A stretch of DNA of 13,553 nt, from contig CAXTJU010000078.1 of the NCBI GenBank assembly GCA_964244655.1, forward strand, positions 1 through 13,553. The letters run 5' to 3'. This document shows positions 1 through 12,798 of the stretch, one piece after another (the stretch's first letter is position 1; every line of letters starts with the position of its first letter). The translations under genes were made by a program, and so were the position numbers. This stretch comes from LMUY01 sp964244655. GTDB lineage: Bacteria; Pseudomonadota; Alphaproteobacteria; Acetobacterales; Acetobacteraceae. The notes beneath the pieces were generated by a model that saw only the letters and a list, made by a program, of their open reading frames with translations, was not told the origin of the DNA and ran no database searches.

Positions 1-1649
<1,649 letters not shown>

Positions 1650-1651
1650 GG

Positions 1652-1759
1652 GAAGGGGGCTCTGCCCCCTTCACCCCCGCCAGAGGACAGTCGTCCTCTG
1701 GACACCTGATAGATTGCAAAGGGCGACTGCCCTTTGCCGGGTCCAGGGCAGCGCCCTGG
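1652..1759. repeat. Array of four consecutive hairpins filling the rpoB-rpoC spacer
   Basis: Four separate palindromes follow one another between the rpoB stop and the rpoC ribosome binding site. Hairpin 1 (1652-1672) has a perfect 9-bp stem GAAGGGGGC/GCCCCCTTC with loop TCT. Hairpin 2 (1680-1701) has a 9-bp stem CCAGAGGAC/GTCCTCTGG with loop AGTC. Hairpin 3 (1716-1737) has a 9-bp stem GCAAAGGGC/GCCCTTTGC with loop GACT. Hairpin 4 (1743-1759) has a 7-bp stem CCAGGGC/GCCCTGG with loop AGC. No long T-run follows any of them; only CTTTCTT (1761-1767) follows the last, so full termination is unlikely. GGGC-stem palindrome clusters of this style are, as I recall, frequent between genes in Acetobacteraceae, which makes a dispersed REP-like element the best guess. 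Possible effects on rpoB/rpoC ratio or mRNA processing are inference. Confidence 0.85.
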
Positions 1760-1778
1760 CCTTTCTTAGGAGCCGTTC

Positions 1779-5942
<4,164 letters not shown>

Positions 5943-5959
5943 CTACCAAGGCAGCTTTT

Positions 5960-5987
5960 CCGGCCCTCCAAACAGCTGGGGGGCCGG
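5960..5987 (+). terminator. rpoC: Stem-loop downstream of rpoC, candidate terminator
   Basis: A 10-bp stem CCGGCCCTCC/GGGGGGCCGG (one T-G wobble) with the 8-nt loop AAACAGCT starts 17 bp after the rpoC stop codon. It is the strongest hairpin between rpoC and the convergent genes and is well placed to end the rpoBC transcript. No run of T follows on either strand (plus-strand downstream is ATGGTGTCTCACTTTG), so it is not a textbook intrinsic terminator. It may need Rho or serve as an RNA 3'-end stabiliser. Confidence 0.5.
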
Positions 5988-6097
5988 ATGGTGTCTCACT
6001 TTGAAGCTTGACGCTTCGCTCGTGTCACCAAGCGCGGCATCATATTCGCACTGAAAAGCCCGGAGTGGAGCCGCCGAGCGGGCCGGCGGAGGCGTAG

Positions 6098-6304
6098 TTC
6101 CTGCGGCAACTGGGGCTGGGCGAGCACAACGACGCCGACCCGCTCCACCGCGACCTCGCTGCCGCAGCCTCCCACGCGGAAGAAGTCGCCGCCGTCCCGC
6201 TGGTCGAGGCGCAGCATTTTACCGCCAAACGCCGCGCCGCCCTGGCCGAGGACGGCGTGATCGCCGAAACGGAACTGCTCGTGGCAGCGCTGCTGCCTTT
6301 ATGA
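6098..6304 (+). pseudogene. Coding relic, 68 codons, no start codon
   Basis: The frame between TAG (6095-6097) and TGA (6302-6304) reads FLRQLGLGEHNDADPLHRDL and ends with ETELLVAALLPL. By my count 55 of 68 codons end in G or C (about 81%), as expected for a real coding frame in this genome. No ATG occurs; the only possible starts are CTG at 6101 or internal CTG/GTG codons, and there is no ribosome binding site. Upstream of the TAG the same frame stays readable (…VEPPSGPAEA), so the TAG may be a nonsense mutation in a once longer gene. The product is alanine-rich and looks helical; I do not recognise the family. It could also be a chance frame, so the call is tentative. Confidence 0.4.
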
Positions 6305-6401
6305 GGATGCAGCGCCCACCTCTCCAAAGTTCCCCCCGGTCTTGACCATGTATTTAGTCAACACCAGCCGAAGAGCCTACGGCGCGGGTCCATGGCAGGC
6401 C

Positions 6402-6773
6402 CTAGTGTGAATGCTCACCATAGTAGTCGTTGCCACGGGAGAACTCGATAAAGACGCAGGGTTCCCCCCCGACGCTCCAGGCGTCATGACCGGGCGGAAG
6501 CAACATGACGTCGTTCTTTGAAAAATCCTCGGCGGACCCGTCGTCCATCACGACCCGCAAGGTGCCGTTCACGACCAGCGCCACATGTGGAAGCTGGCAG
6601 CTATGGGTGCCTGCATAGTCCTTCAGGTCCTTTGACCATCGGGCGCCGACATCGGATGTCACGCGCGTGACATCGACCCCGTTGAGCGAGACGGTTTCCT
6701 TCTTGATAAGGCCGTGGTGATCGGCCTCGGCCGCATCCAGGTTGCCCTTTTGCATTCTGGGATCGAAACTCAT
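6402..6773 (-). CDS. Small single-domain cupin protein, function unknown
   Basis: A 123-residue soluble protein with one cupin beta-barrel. The first cupin strand region runs from about G42 (GARWSKDLKDYAG) through LPH63VALVVNGTLRVVMDDG. The second motif is NDVMLLPPGHDAW (about 87-99), followed by the terminal barrel strands EPCVFIEF. The classical H-x-H metal pair is absent; H57, C59, H63 and H96 are the only nearby candidates, so metal binding is uncertain. I chose the ATG at 6773 because GGAG lies 7 nt upstream (6781-6784 on the complement); a TTG at 6788 would add five residues without a better site. The gene converges on rpoC and lies 119 bp downstream of ackA on the same strand. Its third-position GC is about 74% by my count (92 of 124 codons), below the roughly 90% seen in samples of tuf and xfp, which hints at separate acquisition. 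Substrate unknown. Confidence 0.85.
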   Translation of the reverse strand: MSFDPRMQKGNLDAAEADHHGLIKKETVSLNGVDVTRVTSDVGARWSKDLKDYAGTHSCQLPHVALVVNGTLRVVMDDGSAEDFSKNDVMLLPPGHDAWSVGGEPCVFIEFSRGNDYYGEHSH

Positions 6774-6892
6774 CGCCTCACTCCGCAAATGGTGGTGGCC
6801 GCATCAGGCAGGCTGCGCGCCAATGCTGTCAAACCTTCTCACATGACCCACGCTGGCTGATGCACCTGGCCGGGCCCGGTCCCCTGTCGCCG

Positions 6893-8011
6893 CTACTCCC
6901 CGCACACCCCCGCCGTCTGCCGCGCTATCACCGCCTCCTCATCGGTCGGAATCACCCACACCTCCGCCCCCGTGCCGCCCACGCGCCCCGGCCCGGCCTG
7001 GCCCGGCTCCACCGTCAGCCCCAACCAACCCAAGCGCGCGCACACCGCCGCGCGCACCGCTGGGTCGTGCTCGCCTATGCCGCCGGTGAACACCAGCCCG
7101 TCCACGCCGCCCAGCGCCGCCGCCATCGCGCCCACGCCCTGCGCGATCCGGTAGGCGAACAGCTCCAGCGCGGCAGCCGCCCCCGCGCCGCCATCCCCGT
7201 GCAGCGCCTGCACATCGCCGCTTACGCCGGACACGCCCAGCAGCCCGGATTCGTGATACAGCAGGTGCTCTACCTCGCCCACGTTCATGCCGCGCGCCTG
7301 CATCAGGTACAGAACCACCCCCGGATCGAGGCTGCCGCAGCGCGTGCCCATCATCAGCCCGTCCAGCGGCGTCATGCCCATCGTGGTCTCGATGCTCACC
7401 CCGGCCTGCAAGGCGCACAGGCTGGCGCCGCTGCCGAGGTGGGCCGCCACCGTGTGCCCGGCGGCCAGGCGAGGCGGCAGCTGGCCGGTGATCCATTCGT
7501 AAGACAAGCCATGAAACCCGTAGCGGCGCAGCCCGAGGCTCGCCGGCAGCGGCAGCCGGCGCGCCACCTCCGGCATCGTCCGGTGGAACGCCGTGTCGAA
7601 GCACGCCACCTGCTTCAGGCCCGGCTCGGCGGCGCTGGCCGCGCGGATGGCGGCGAGGCTGTGCGGCTGGTGCAGCGGGGCGAGCGGGGACAGCGCTTCC
7701 AGCTCCGCCAGCACGGCGTCGTCGGCCAGCGTGGGACCGGTGCGGTCGCCACCGTGCACGATGCGGTGGCCGACCGCCTGCACCGGCGCGCCGCCATGCA
7801 TCCGCACCCAGGCGAACAGCGCGGGCAGCACCGCCTCGTGTCCCGCCCCGTCCACCGCCGGCGGCTCCAGCGCCGCGCCGTCCGCCCCCATGGCATGGGC
7901 GCGCGGCGCGTCCGTGACCTGCTCAAACCCGCCGCGCAGCACCGCTTGCGCCCCCTCGAACAGCGCGAACTTCAGGCTGCTAGACCCGGCGTTGAGCGTC
8001 AGCACCCTCAT
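6893..8011 (-). CDS. ackA: Acetate kinase
   Basis: Acetate kinase (ASKHA fold, cytoplasmic) interconverts acetyl-phosphate + ADP and acetate + ATP. The N-terminus MRVLTLNAGSSSLKF carries the conserved N7 and phosphate-binding loop. Other family residues are R83 in HRIVHGG, the catalytic D139 in CFDTAFHRTMP, H167 in RYGFHGLSYEW, R224 in GTRCGSLDPG, the nucleotide-binding GGIGEHDPAVR, and the C-terminal acidic pair in IPTDEEAVIAR (about 358-359). At 372 residues it is somewhat shorter than the usual roughly 400, with the core intact. The start is fixed by homology and by the 4-bp ATGA overlap with the xfp stop. No Shine-Dalgarno sequence is visible just upstream, which suggests translational coupling to xfp. 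The frame stays open upstream inside xfp, but that extension is not acetate kinase. In this context it drains acetyl-phosphate made by Xfp and yields ATP. Confidence 0.97.
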   Translation of the reverse strand: MRVLTLNAGSSSLKFALFEGAQAVLRGGFEQVTDAPRAHAMGADGAALEPPAVDGAGHEAVLPALFAWVRMHGGAPVQAVGHRIVHGGDRTGPTLADDAVLAELEALSPLAPLHQPHSLAAIRAASAAEPGLKQVACFDTAFHRTMPEVARRLPLPASLGLRRYGFHGLSYEWITGQLPPRLAAGHTVAAHLGSGASLCALQAGVSIETTMGMTPLDGLMMGTRCGSLDPGVVLYLMQARGMNVGEVEHLLYHESGLLGVSGVSGDVQALHGDGGAGAAAALELFAYRIAQGVGAMAAALGGVDGLVFTGGIGEHDPAVRAAVCARLGWLGLTVEPGQAGPGRVGGTGAEVWVIPTDEEAVIARQTAGVCGE

Positions 8012-10350
8012 TCTTGCGCCCAGCGCCAGTCGCGCACCGCCGGCATGTCCTCGCCGTGCAGGTCCACGTAGGCGCGATGGTCCACCAGCTGGTCGCGCAG
8101 GTGCTGCACCAGGTGGGCGGACACGTCCGTCATCCGCCCCACCCGTTCCAGCGCCGCCATCGCCAGGGTGAAGCGGTCCAGCTTGTTCAGCACCGTCATG
8201 TCGAACGGCGTGGTGGTGGTGCCTTCCTCGATGTAGCCGTGCACGTGGAAGCGCGGCACGTCCGAGCGGCCGTGGATCAGGCGGTGCACCAGCCACGGGT
8301 AGCCGTGGAACGCGAAGATCACCGGGCGGTCGGCGGTGAACAGGCTGTCGAACACCGCGTCCGATAGGCCGTGCGGGTGCTCGGAGGGCGGTTGCAGCGC
8401 CATCAGGTCCACCACGTTGACCACGCGCACCTTCAGCTCCGGCGCGTGGCGGCGCAGGAGATCGACCGCCGCCAGCGTCTCCAGCGTCGGCACGTCCCCG
8501 GCGCAGGCCATCACCACGTCCGGTGCCGCGCCTCCGTCGTTGCTGGCCCAGTCCCACAGCCCGGCGCCGGCCGCGCAGTGCCGCACCGCCGCGTCCATGC
8601 CCAGCCATTGCGGGCCGGGCTGTTTGCCCGCCACGATGACGTTGACGTAGTTGCGGCTGCGCAGGCAGTGGTCTGCCACGGACAGCAGCGTGTTCGCATC
8701 CGGCGGCAGGTAGATGCGCACCACGGCGGCCTTCTTGTTGGCGACGTGGTTGATGAAGCCCGGGTCCTGGTGGCTGAACCCGTTATGGTCCTGCCGCCAC
8801 ACGTGGCTGGTCAGCAGGTAGGTCAGGCTCGCCACCGGCCGCCGCCAAGGCAGCCACGCGGCCGACTCAAGCCACTTGGCATGCTGGTTGAACATGCTGT
8901 CCACGATCTGGATGAACGCCTCGTAGCAGCTGAACAGCCCGTGGCGGCCGGTGAGCAGGTAGCCCTCCAGCCAGCCCTGGCACAAATGCTCGCTCAGCAC
9001 CTCCATCACCCGGCCGTCCGGCGAGACGTGGTCGTCGGTCGGCAGGCGCTCGCCCATGCTCTCCCGGTCGGTGACGGCGAACACGGCGTCCAGCCGGTTG
9101 CTGGTGGTCTCGTCCGGGCCGAACAGGCGGAAGTTCGTCCTGTTCGCCGCCATCACGTCGCGCAGCCACTCGCCCAGGGTGCGCGTGGCCTCGCCATCGG
9201 CGCCGCCCGGCTGCTCGACGGGCAGGGCGTAGTCGCGGAAGGCGGGCAGCGCCAGGTCGCGCAGCAGCAGGCCGCCGTTGGCGTGCGGGTTGCTGCCCAT
9301 GCGCCGGCTGCCGTCCGGCGCTTGGGCTGATATGGCGGGCACGGGGCGGCCGGTGGCGTCGAACAGCTCCTCCGGGCGATAGCTGCGCATCCAGTCCTCC
9401 AACTGCCGGAGGCGCTCGGGATGGGCAGCCAGCTTGTCGAGCGGCACCTGGTGGGCGCGCCAGGTGCCTTCGACCGGCTTGCCGTCCACGGATTTCGGCC
9501 CGGTCCAGCCTTTCGGCGAGCGCAGGATCAGCATGGGCCAGGGCTGGCGTTCCGTCTGGCCGTCCCGCGCGGCAGCCTGGAGGGCGGCGATCCGGTCCAG
9601 CGCCGCATCGAGCGCCGCGGCCATTGCGTGGTGCATCGGGCCGGGTTCGTGGCCTGCGACCACCACCGGGTCCCAGCCGTAGCCGCGGAACAGCTGCAGC
9701 AGCTCGGCTTCCGGGATGCGCGCGAGCACCGTGGGCCCGGCGATCTTGTAGCCGTTGAGGTGCAGGATGGGCAGCACGGCGCCGTCCCGCGCCGGGTTCA
9801 GGAACTTGGTGGCGTGCCAGCTGGTGGCTGCCGCCCCCGTCTCGGCCTCGCCGTCCCCCACCACGCAAGCGGCGACCAGGCCTGGGTTGTCGAACACCGC
9901 GCCCGTGGCATGCATCAGGCTGTAGCCCAGCTCGCCGCCCTCGTTGATGCTGCCGGGCACGTTGGGCGAGTCGTGGCTGGGGATGCCGCCGGGGAAGCTG
10001 AACTGGCGGAACAGCTCGGCGATGCCGGCGGCGTCCTGGCCGACATGCGGCATCAGCTCGCTGTAGCTGCCTTCCAGCCAGGTGTTGGCCACCATGCCGG
10101 GCCCGCCATGGCCCGGCCCGCACACGTAGATCATGTCCAGGTCGCGCGCCCGGATGACCCGGTTCAGGTGAGCGTAGATGAAGTTCAGCCCCGGCGTGGT
10201 GCCCCAGTGGCCAAGCAGCCGCGGCTTGATGTCCGCGATGGCCAGGGGCTGCCGGAGCAGGGCGTTGCGCAGAAGGTAGATCTGCCCCACCGAAAGGTAG
10301 TTCGCCGCGCGCCACCACAGGTCCAGCTGCCCGGCTTCCGTGTCGTTCAT
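8008..10350 (-). CDS. xfp: Xylulose-5-phosphate/fructose-6-phosphate phosphoketolase
   Basis: A thiamine-diphosphate enzyme that cleaves xylulose-5-P (and often fructose-6-P) with phosphate to acetyl-phosphate plus glyceraldehyde-3-P (or erythrose-4-P). The 780 residues span the N-terminal, central and C-terminal phosphoketolase domains, close to the family's usual length. Visible signatures are H48 in GHWGTTPGLNF, H81 in GPGHGGPG, SHDSPNVPGSINEGGELGYS, and the ThDP/Mg motif G165-DGEAETG ending at N185. Also present are RSPKGWTGP (about 277-285), GPDETTSNRL (411-420), the GWLEGYLLTGRHG segment with the likely catalytic glutamate E462, and H527 in HNGFSHQDPG. The ATG at 10350 is preceded on the complement by a modest GGGA about 8 nt upstream. 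xfp is the first gene of the xfp-ackA pair and diverges from rpsL. Substrate preference cannot be told from sequence. Confidence 0.97.
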   Translation of the reverse strand: MNDTEAGQLDLWWRAANYLSVGQIYLLRNALLRQPLAIADIKPRLLGHWGTTPGLNFIYAHLNRVIRARDLDMIYVCGPGHGGPGMVANTWLEGSYSELMPHVGQDAAGIAELFRQFSFPGGIPSHDSPNVPGSINEGGELGYSLMHATGAVFDNPGLVAACVVGDGEAETGAAATSWHATKFLNPARDGAVLPILHLNGYKIAGPTVLARIPEAELLQLFRGYGWDPVVVAGHEPGPMHHAMAAALDAALDRIAALQAAARDGQTERQPWPMLILRSPKGWTGPKSVDGKPVEGTWRAHQVPLDKLAAHPERLRQLEDWMRSYRPEELFDATGRPVPAISAQAPDGSRRMGSNPHANGGLLLRDLALPAFRDYALPVEQPGGADGEATRTLGEWLRDVMAANRTNFRLFGPDETTSNRLDAVFAVTDRESMGERLPTDDHVSPDGRVMEVLSEHLCQGWLEGYLLTGRHGLFSCYEAFIQIVDSMFNQHAKWLESAAWLPWRRPVASLTYLLTSHVWRQDHNGFSHQDPGFINHVANKKAAVVRIYLPPDANTLLSVADHCLRSRNYVNVIVAGKQPGPQWLGMDAAVRHCAAGAGLWDWASNDGGAAPDVVMACAGDVPTLETLAAVDLLRRHAPELKVRVVNVVDLMALQPPSEHPHGLSDAVFDSLFTADRPVIFAFHGYPWLVHRLIHGRSDVPRFHVHGYIEEGTTTTPFDMTVLNKLDRFTLAMAALERVGRMTDVSAHLVQHLRDQLVDHRAYVDLHGEDMPAVRDWRWAQE

Positions 10351-10431
10351 GACTGCGTCCCTATCTTGCGGCCAGTTCGGCGTGGCACAGCGCCGGAAGC
10401 GACGCTAGCGCGGTCACGGGCTGTTGACGCC

Positions 10432-10447
10432 CTGCAACCACTTGCAG
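10432..10447. promoter_or_regulatory. Perfect 6-bp inverted repeat, possible operator
   Basis: CTGCAA-CCAC-TTGCAG is a perfect dyad with 6-bp arms and a 4-bp spacer. It lies 82 bp upstream of the xfp start codon and 16 bp upstream of the putative -35 box of the rpsL promoter. The size and symmetry fit the site of a dimeric regulator, and the position would suit control of xfp-ackA. It could also arise by chance in a 322-bp region. No regulator gene is encoded nearby. Confidence 0.35.
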
Positions 10448-10463
10448 CGCGGCGTCTATCGGC

Positions 10464-10492
10464 TTGACTTGGCACCCCCCCACCCATACAAC
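10464..10492 (+). promoter_or_regulatory. rpsL: Sigma70-type promoter for the rpsL operon
   Basis: TTGACT (10464-10469; 5 of 6 match to TTGACA) is followed after exactly 17 bp by TACAAC (10487-10492; 4 of 6 match to TATAAT). Transcription would start near 10499 and give a leader of about 170 nt before the rpsL ATG. It is the best plus-strand promoter candidate in the gap. A promoter is needed here because opposite-strand genes separate rpsL from rpoC. Confidence 0.5.
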
Positions 10493-10672
10493 GCGCGTCT
10501 TGGCGAGCCCCAGCTTCGCCGACATCGCAGGCACCAGGACGTGCGGCGCCGCTTTCCCACTGGGGAGGCCAAGGCCGGACGATGCATGGACACCGCGCGG
10601 GTGGGCAATGCCACACCGTGCGGCTCATGGTTTGAGCGGCGGGGAAACCCGGCGCGTGAAGGAAGAGGGCGT

Positions 10673-11044
10673 ATGCCGACCATCAACCAGCTGATCGCAC
10701 ACGGCCGCGAGCCGGCGCCGAAGCGCAACAAGGTGCCGGCCTTGCAGGCCTGCCCACAGAAACGCGGCGTCTGCACCCGTGTCTACACCACCACCCCGAA
10801 GAAGCCGAACTCGGCGTTGCGTAAGGTCGCCAAGGTGCGGCTGACCAACGGGTTCGAGGTCGTGAGCTACATCCCGGGCGAAGGGCATAACCTGCAGGAG
10901 CACAGCGTCGTGCTGATCCGCGGCGGGCGCGTGAAGGACCTGCCGGGCGTTCGTTACCACATCCTGCGCGGCGTGCTCGACACGCAGGGCATCGCCAAGC
11001 GCCGGCAGCGCCGCTCGCTGTATGGCGCGAAGCGGCCGAAGTAA
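10673..11044 (+). CDS. rpsL: 30S ribosomal protein S12
   Basis: S12 lies at the decoding centre of the small subunit and controls accuracy; it is the classical streptomycin-resistance locus. The 123 residues start MPTINQLIAHGREPAPKRNK, standard in length and sequence. The TTPKKPNSALRK segment carries the lysine altered in streptomycin-resistant mutants and is wild type here. GGRVKDLPGVRYH contains the aspartate that is methylthiolated in many bacteria. The ATG at 10673 is chosen by family N-terminus and a GGAAGAGG ribosome binding region just upstream; the frame is open further upstream but that extension is not S12. It is the first gene of the str operon, 12 bp before rpsG. Confidence 0.99.
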   Translation: MPTINQLIAHGREPAPKRNKVPALQACPQKRGVCTRVYTTTPKKPNSALRKVAKVRLTNGFEVVSYIPGEGHNLQEHSVVLIRGGRVKDLPGVRYHILRGVLDTQGIAKRRQRRSLYGAKRPK

Positions 11045-11056
11045 GGGAGCCAGCCG

Positions 11057-11533
11057 ATGAGCCGACGCCGCCGCGCGGTCAAGCGCGACATCCTGCCGGA
11101 TGCCAAGTTCGGCGACACCGTCGTCACGCGCTTCATGAACGCGTTGATGTACGACGGGAAGAAGTCCAACGCCGAAGGCATTGTTTACGGCGCCATGGAA
11201 GTGCTGAAGAAGCGGGGCGGCCCCGCGGCCGACCCCGTTAAGATGTTCCATGAGGCGCTGGACAACGTGAAGCCGGCTGTCGAGGTGCGCTCGCGCCGGG
11301 TCGGCGGTGCCACCTATCAGGTGCCAGTCGAGGTGCGGACCGAGCGGCGCCAGGCGCTGGCGATCCGCTGGCTGATCGACAGTGCCCGCAAGCGCGGCGA
11401 GCATACTATGGAGGAGCGGCTTTCCAACGAGCTGAACGACGCGGTGAATAACCGTGGCTCGGCCGTGAAGAAGCGCGAGGACACCCACCGGATGGCCGAA
11501 GCCAACAAGGCTTTCAGCCACTACCGCTGGTAA
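11057..11533 (+). CDS. rpsG: 30S ribosomal protein S7
   Basis: S7 nucleates assembly of the 30S head and contacts tRNA in the E site. In E. coli it is also the translational repressor of the str operon. The 158 residues begin MSRRRRAVKRDILPDAKFGD and include the RRVGGATYQVPVEV beta-hairpin and the RWLIDSARKR helix. The C-terminus (HRMAEANKAFSHYRW) is typical for alphaproteobacteria. GGGAG (11045-11049) sits 7 nt before the ATG. In the conventional str operon the next gene is fusA; here the next gene is tuf, 45 bp downstream. Confidence 0.99.
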   Translation: MSRRRRAVKRDILPDAKFGDTVVTRFMNALMYDGKKSNAEGIVYGAMEVLKKRGGPAADPVKMFHEALDNVKPAVEVRSRRVGGATYQVPVEVRTERRQALAIRWLIDSARKRGEHTMEERLSNELNDAVNNRGSAVKKREDTHRMAEANKAFSHYRW

Positions 11534-11578
11534 CTGCCACACCACCTGAAACACTGACCGGGGCGACGGAGCAACACG

Positions 11579-12769
<1,191 letters not shown>

Positions 12770-12798
12770 AGCGGCGCGCCGCGAGCAGAAGAAGAGTC

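Larger units (their letters stand above)
5943..6401. other. 459-bp gap between rpoC and the cupin gene
   Basis: This stretch lies between the convergent ends of rpoC (+) and the cupin gene (-). It holds the stem-loop at 5960-5987, a small inverted repeat GAAGC-TTGAC-GCTTC (6003-6017), the coding relic at 6098-6304, and a more AT-rich tail (about 6330-6375) with a short TTGAC/GTCAA inverted repeat. I see no intact gene, tRNA or insertion-sequence end. It looks like the scar of a past rearrangement at the edge of the inserted minus-strand block. Confidence 0.6.
10351..10672. other. Divergent intergenic region between xfp and rpsL
   Basis: These 322 bp must contain the promoters of both the minus-strand xfp-ackA unit and the plus-strand str operon. 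I can see one plus-strand sigma70-like promoter (10464-10492), an inverted repeat (10432-10447), and two small hairpins in the rpsL leader: GCTCA-TGGTT-TGAGC at 10623-10637 and CGGG-GAAA-CCCG at 10640-10651. I could not find a convincing minus-strand promoter for xfp. No additional gene is supported. Confidence 0.6.

Noticed and set aside
1652..1759. CRISPR-like array in the rpoB-rpoC spacer
   Set aside because: The four units are different palindromes, not identical direct repeats with unique spacers, and no cas genes are present.
6804..6832. Possible promoter for the cupin gene: perfect TTGACA on the complement at 6827-6832
   Set aside because: The expected -10 position reads GCCTGA with 17-bp spacing and nothing better lies at 16-19 bp, so it is only half a promoter.
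6860..8071. Plus-strand open frame opposite ackA
   Set aside because: Low-complexity Arg/His/Pro/Ala translation with no domain; ackA on the minus strand explains the codon pattern fully.
8012..8608. N-terminal extension of ackA into xfp
   Set aside because: The frame is open but the extension is an out-of-frame reading of xfp. Acetate kinases begin at the NAGSSS region, and the ATG overlapping the xfp stop fits exactly.
8371..10467. Two long plus-strand open frames opposite xfp
   Set aside because: Both are antisense shadows of xfp, with compositionally biased translations and no ribosome binding sites or motifs.
10469..10475. TTGGCAC resembling a sigma54 -24 element upstream of rpsL
   Set aside because: The matching -12 TTGC element is absent at the required distance; the run of C after it is simply GC-rich sequence. 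A sigma70 reading fits better.
10623..10651. Two small hairpins in the rpsL leader as a ribosomal-protein regulatory structure
   Set aside because: Stems of 5 and 4 bp (the second with a GAAA loop) are too short to claim a regulatory RNA without comparative evidence.
10424..10672. 83-codon N-terminal extension of rpsL
   Set aside because: S12 begins at MPTINQL. The extension has no homology character and would overlap the predicted promoter.
12771..12782. Perfect 12-bp palindrome GCGGCGCGCCGC between tuf and rpsJ
   Set aside because: It has no loop and no T-run, so it is unlikely to terminate or fold stably as a hairpin; likely chance in GC-rich spacer DNA.
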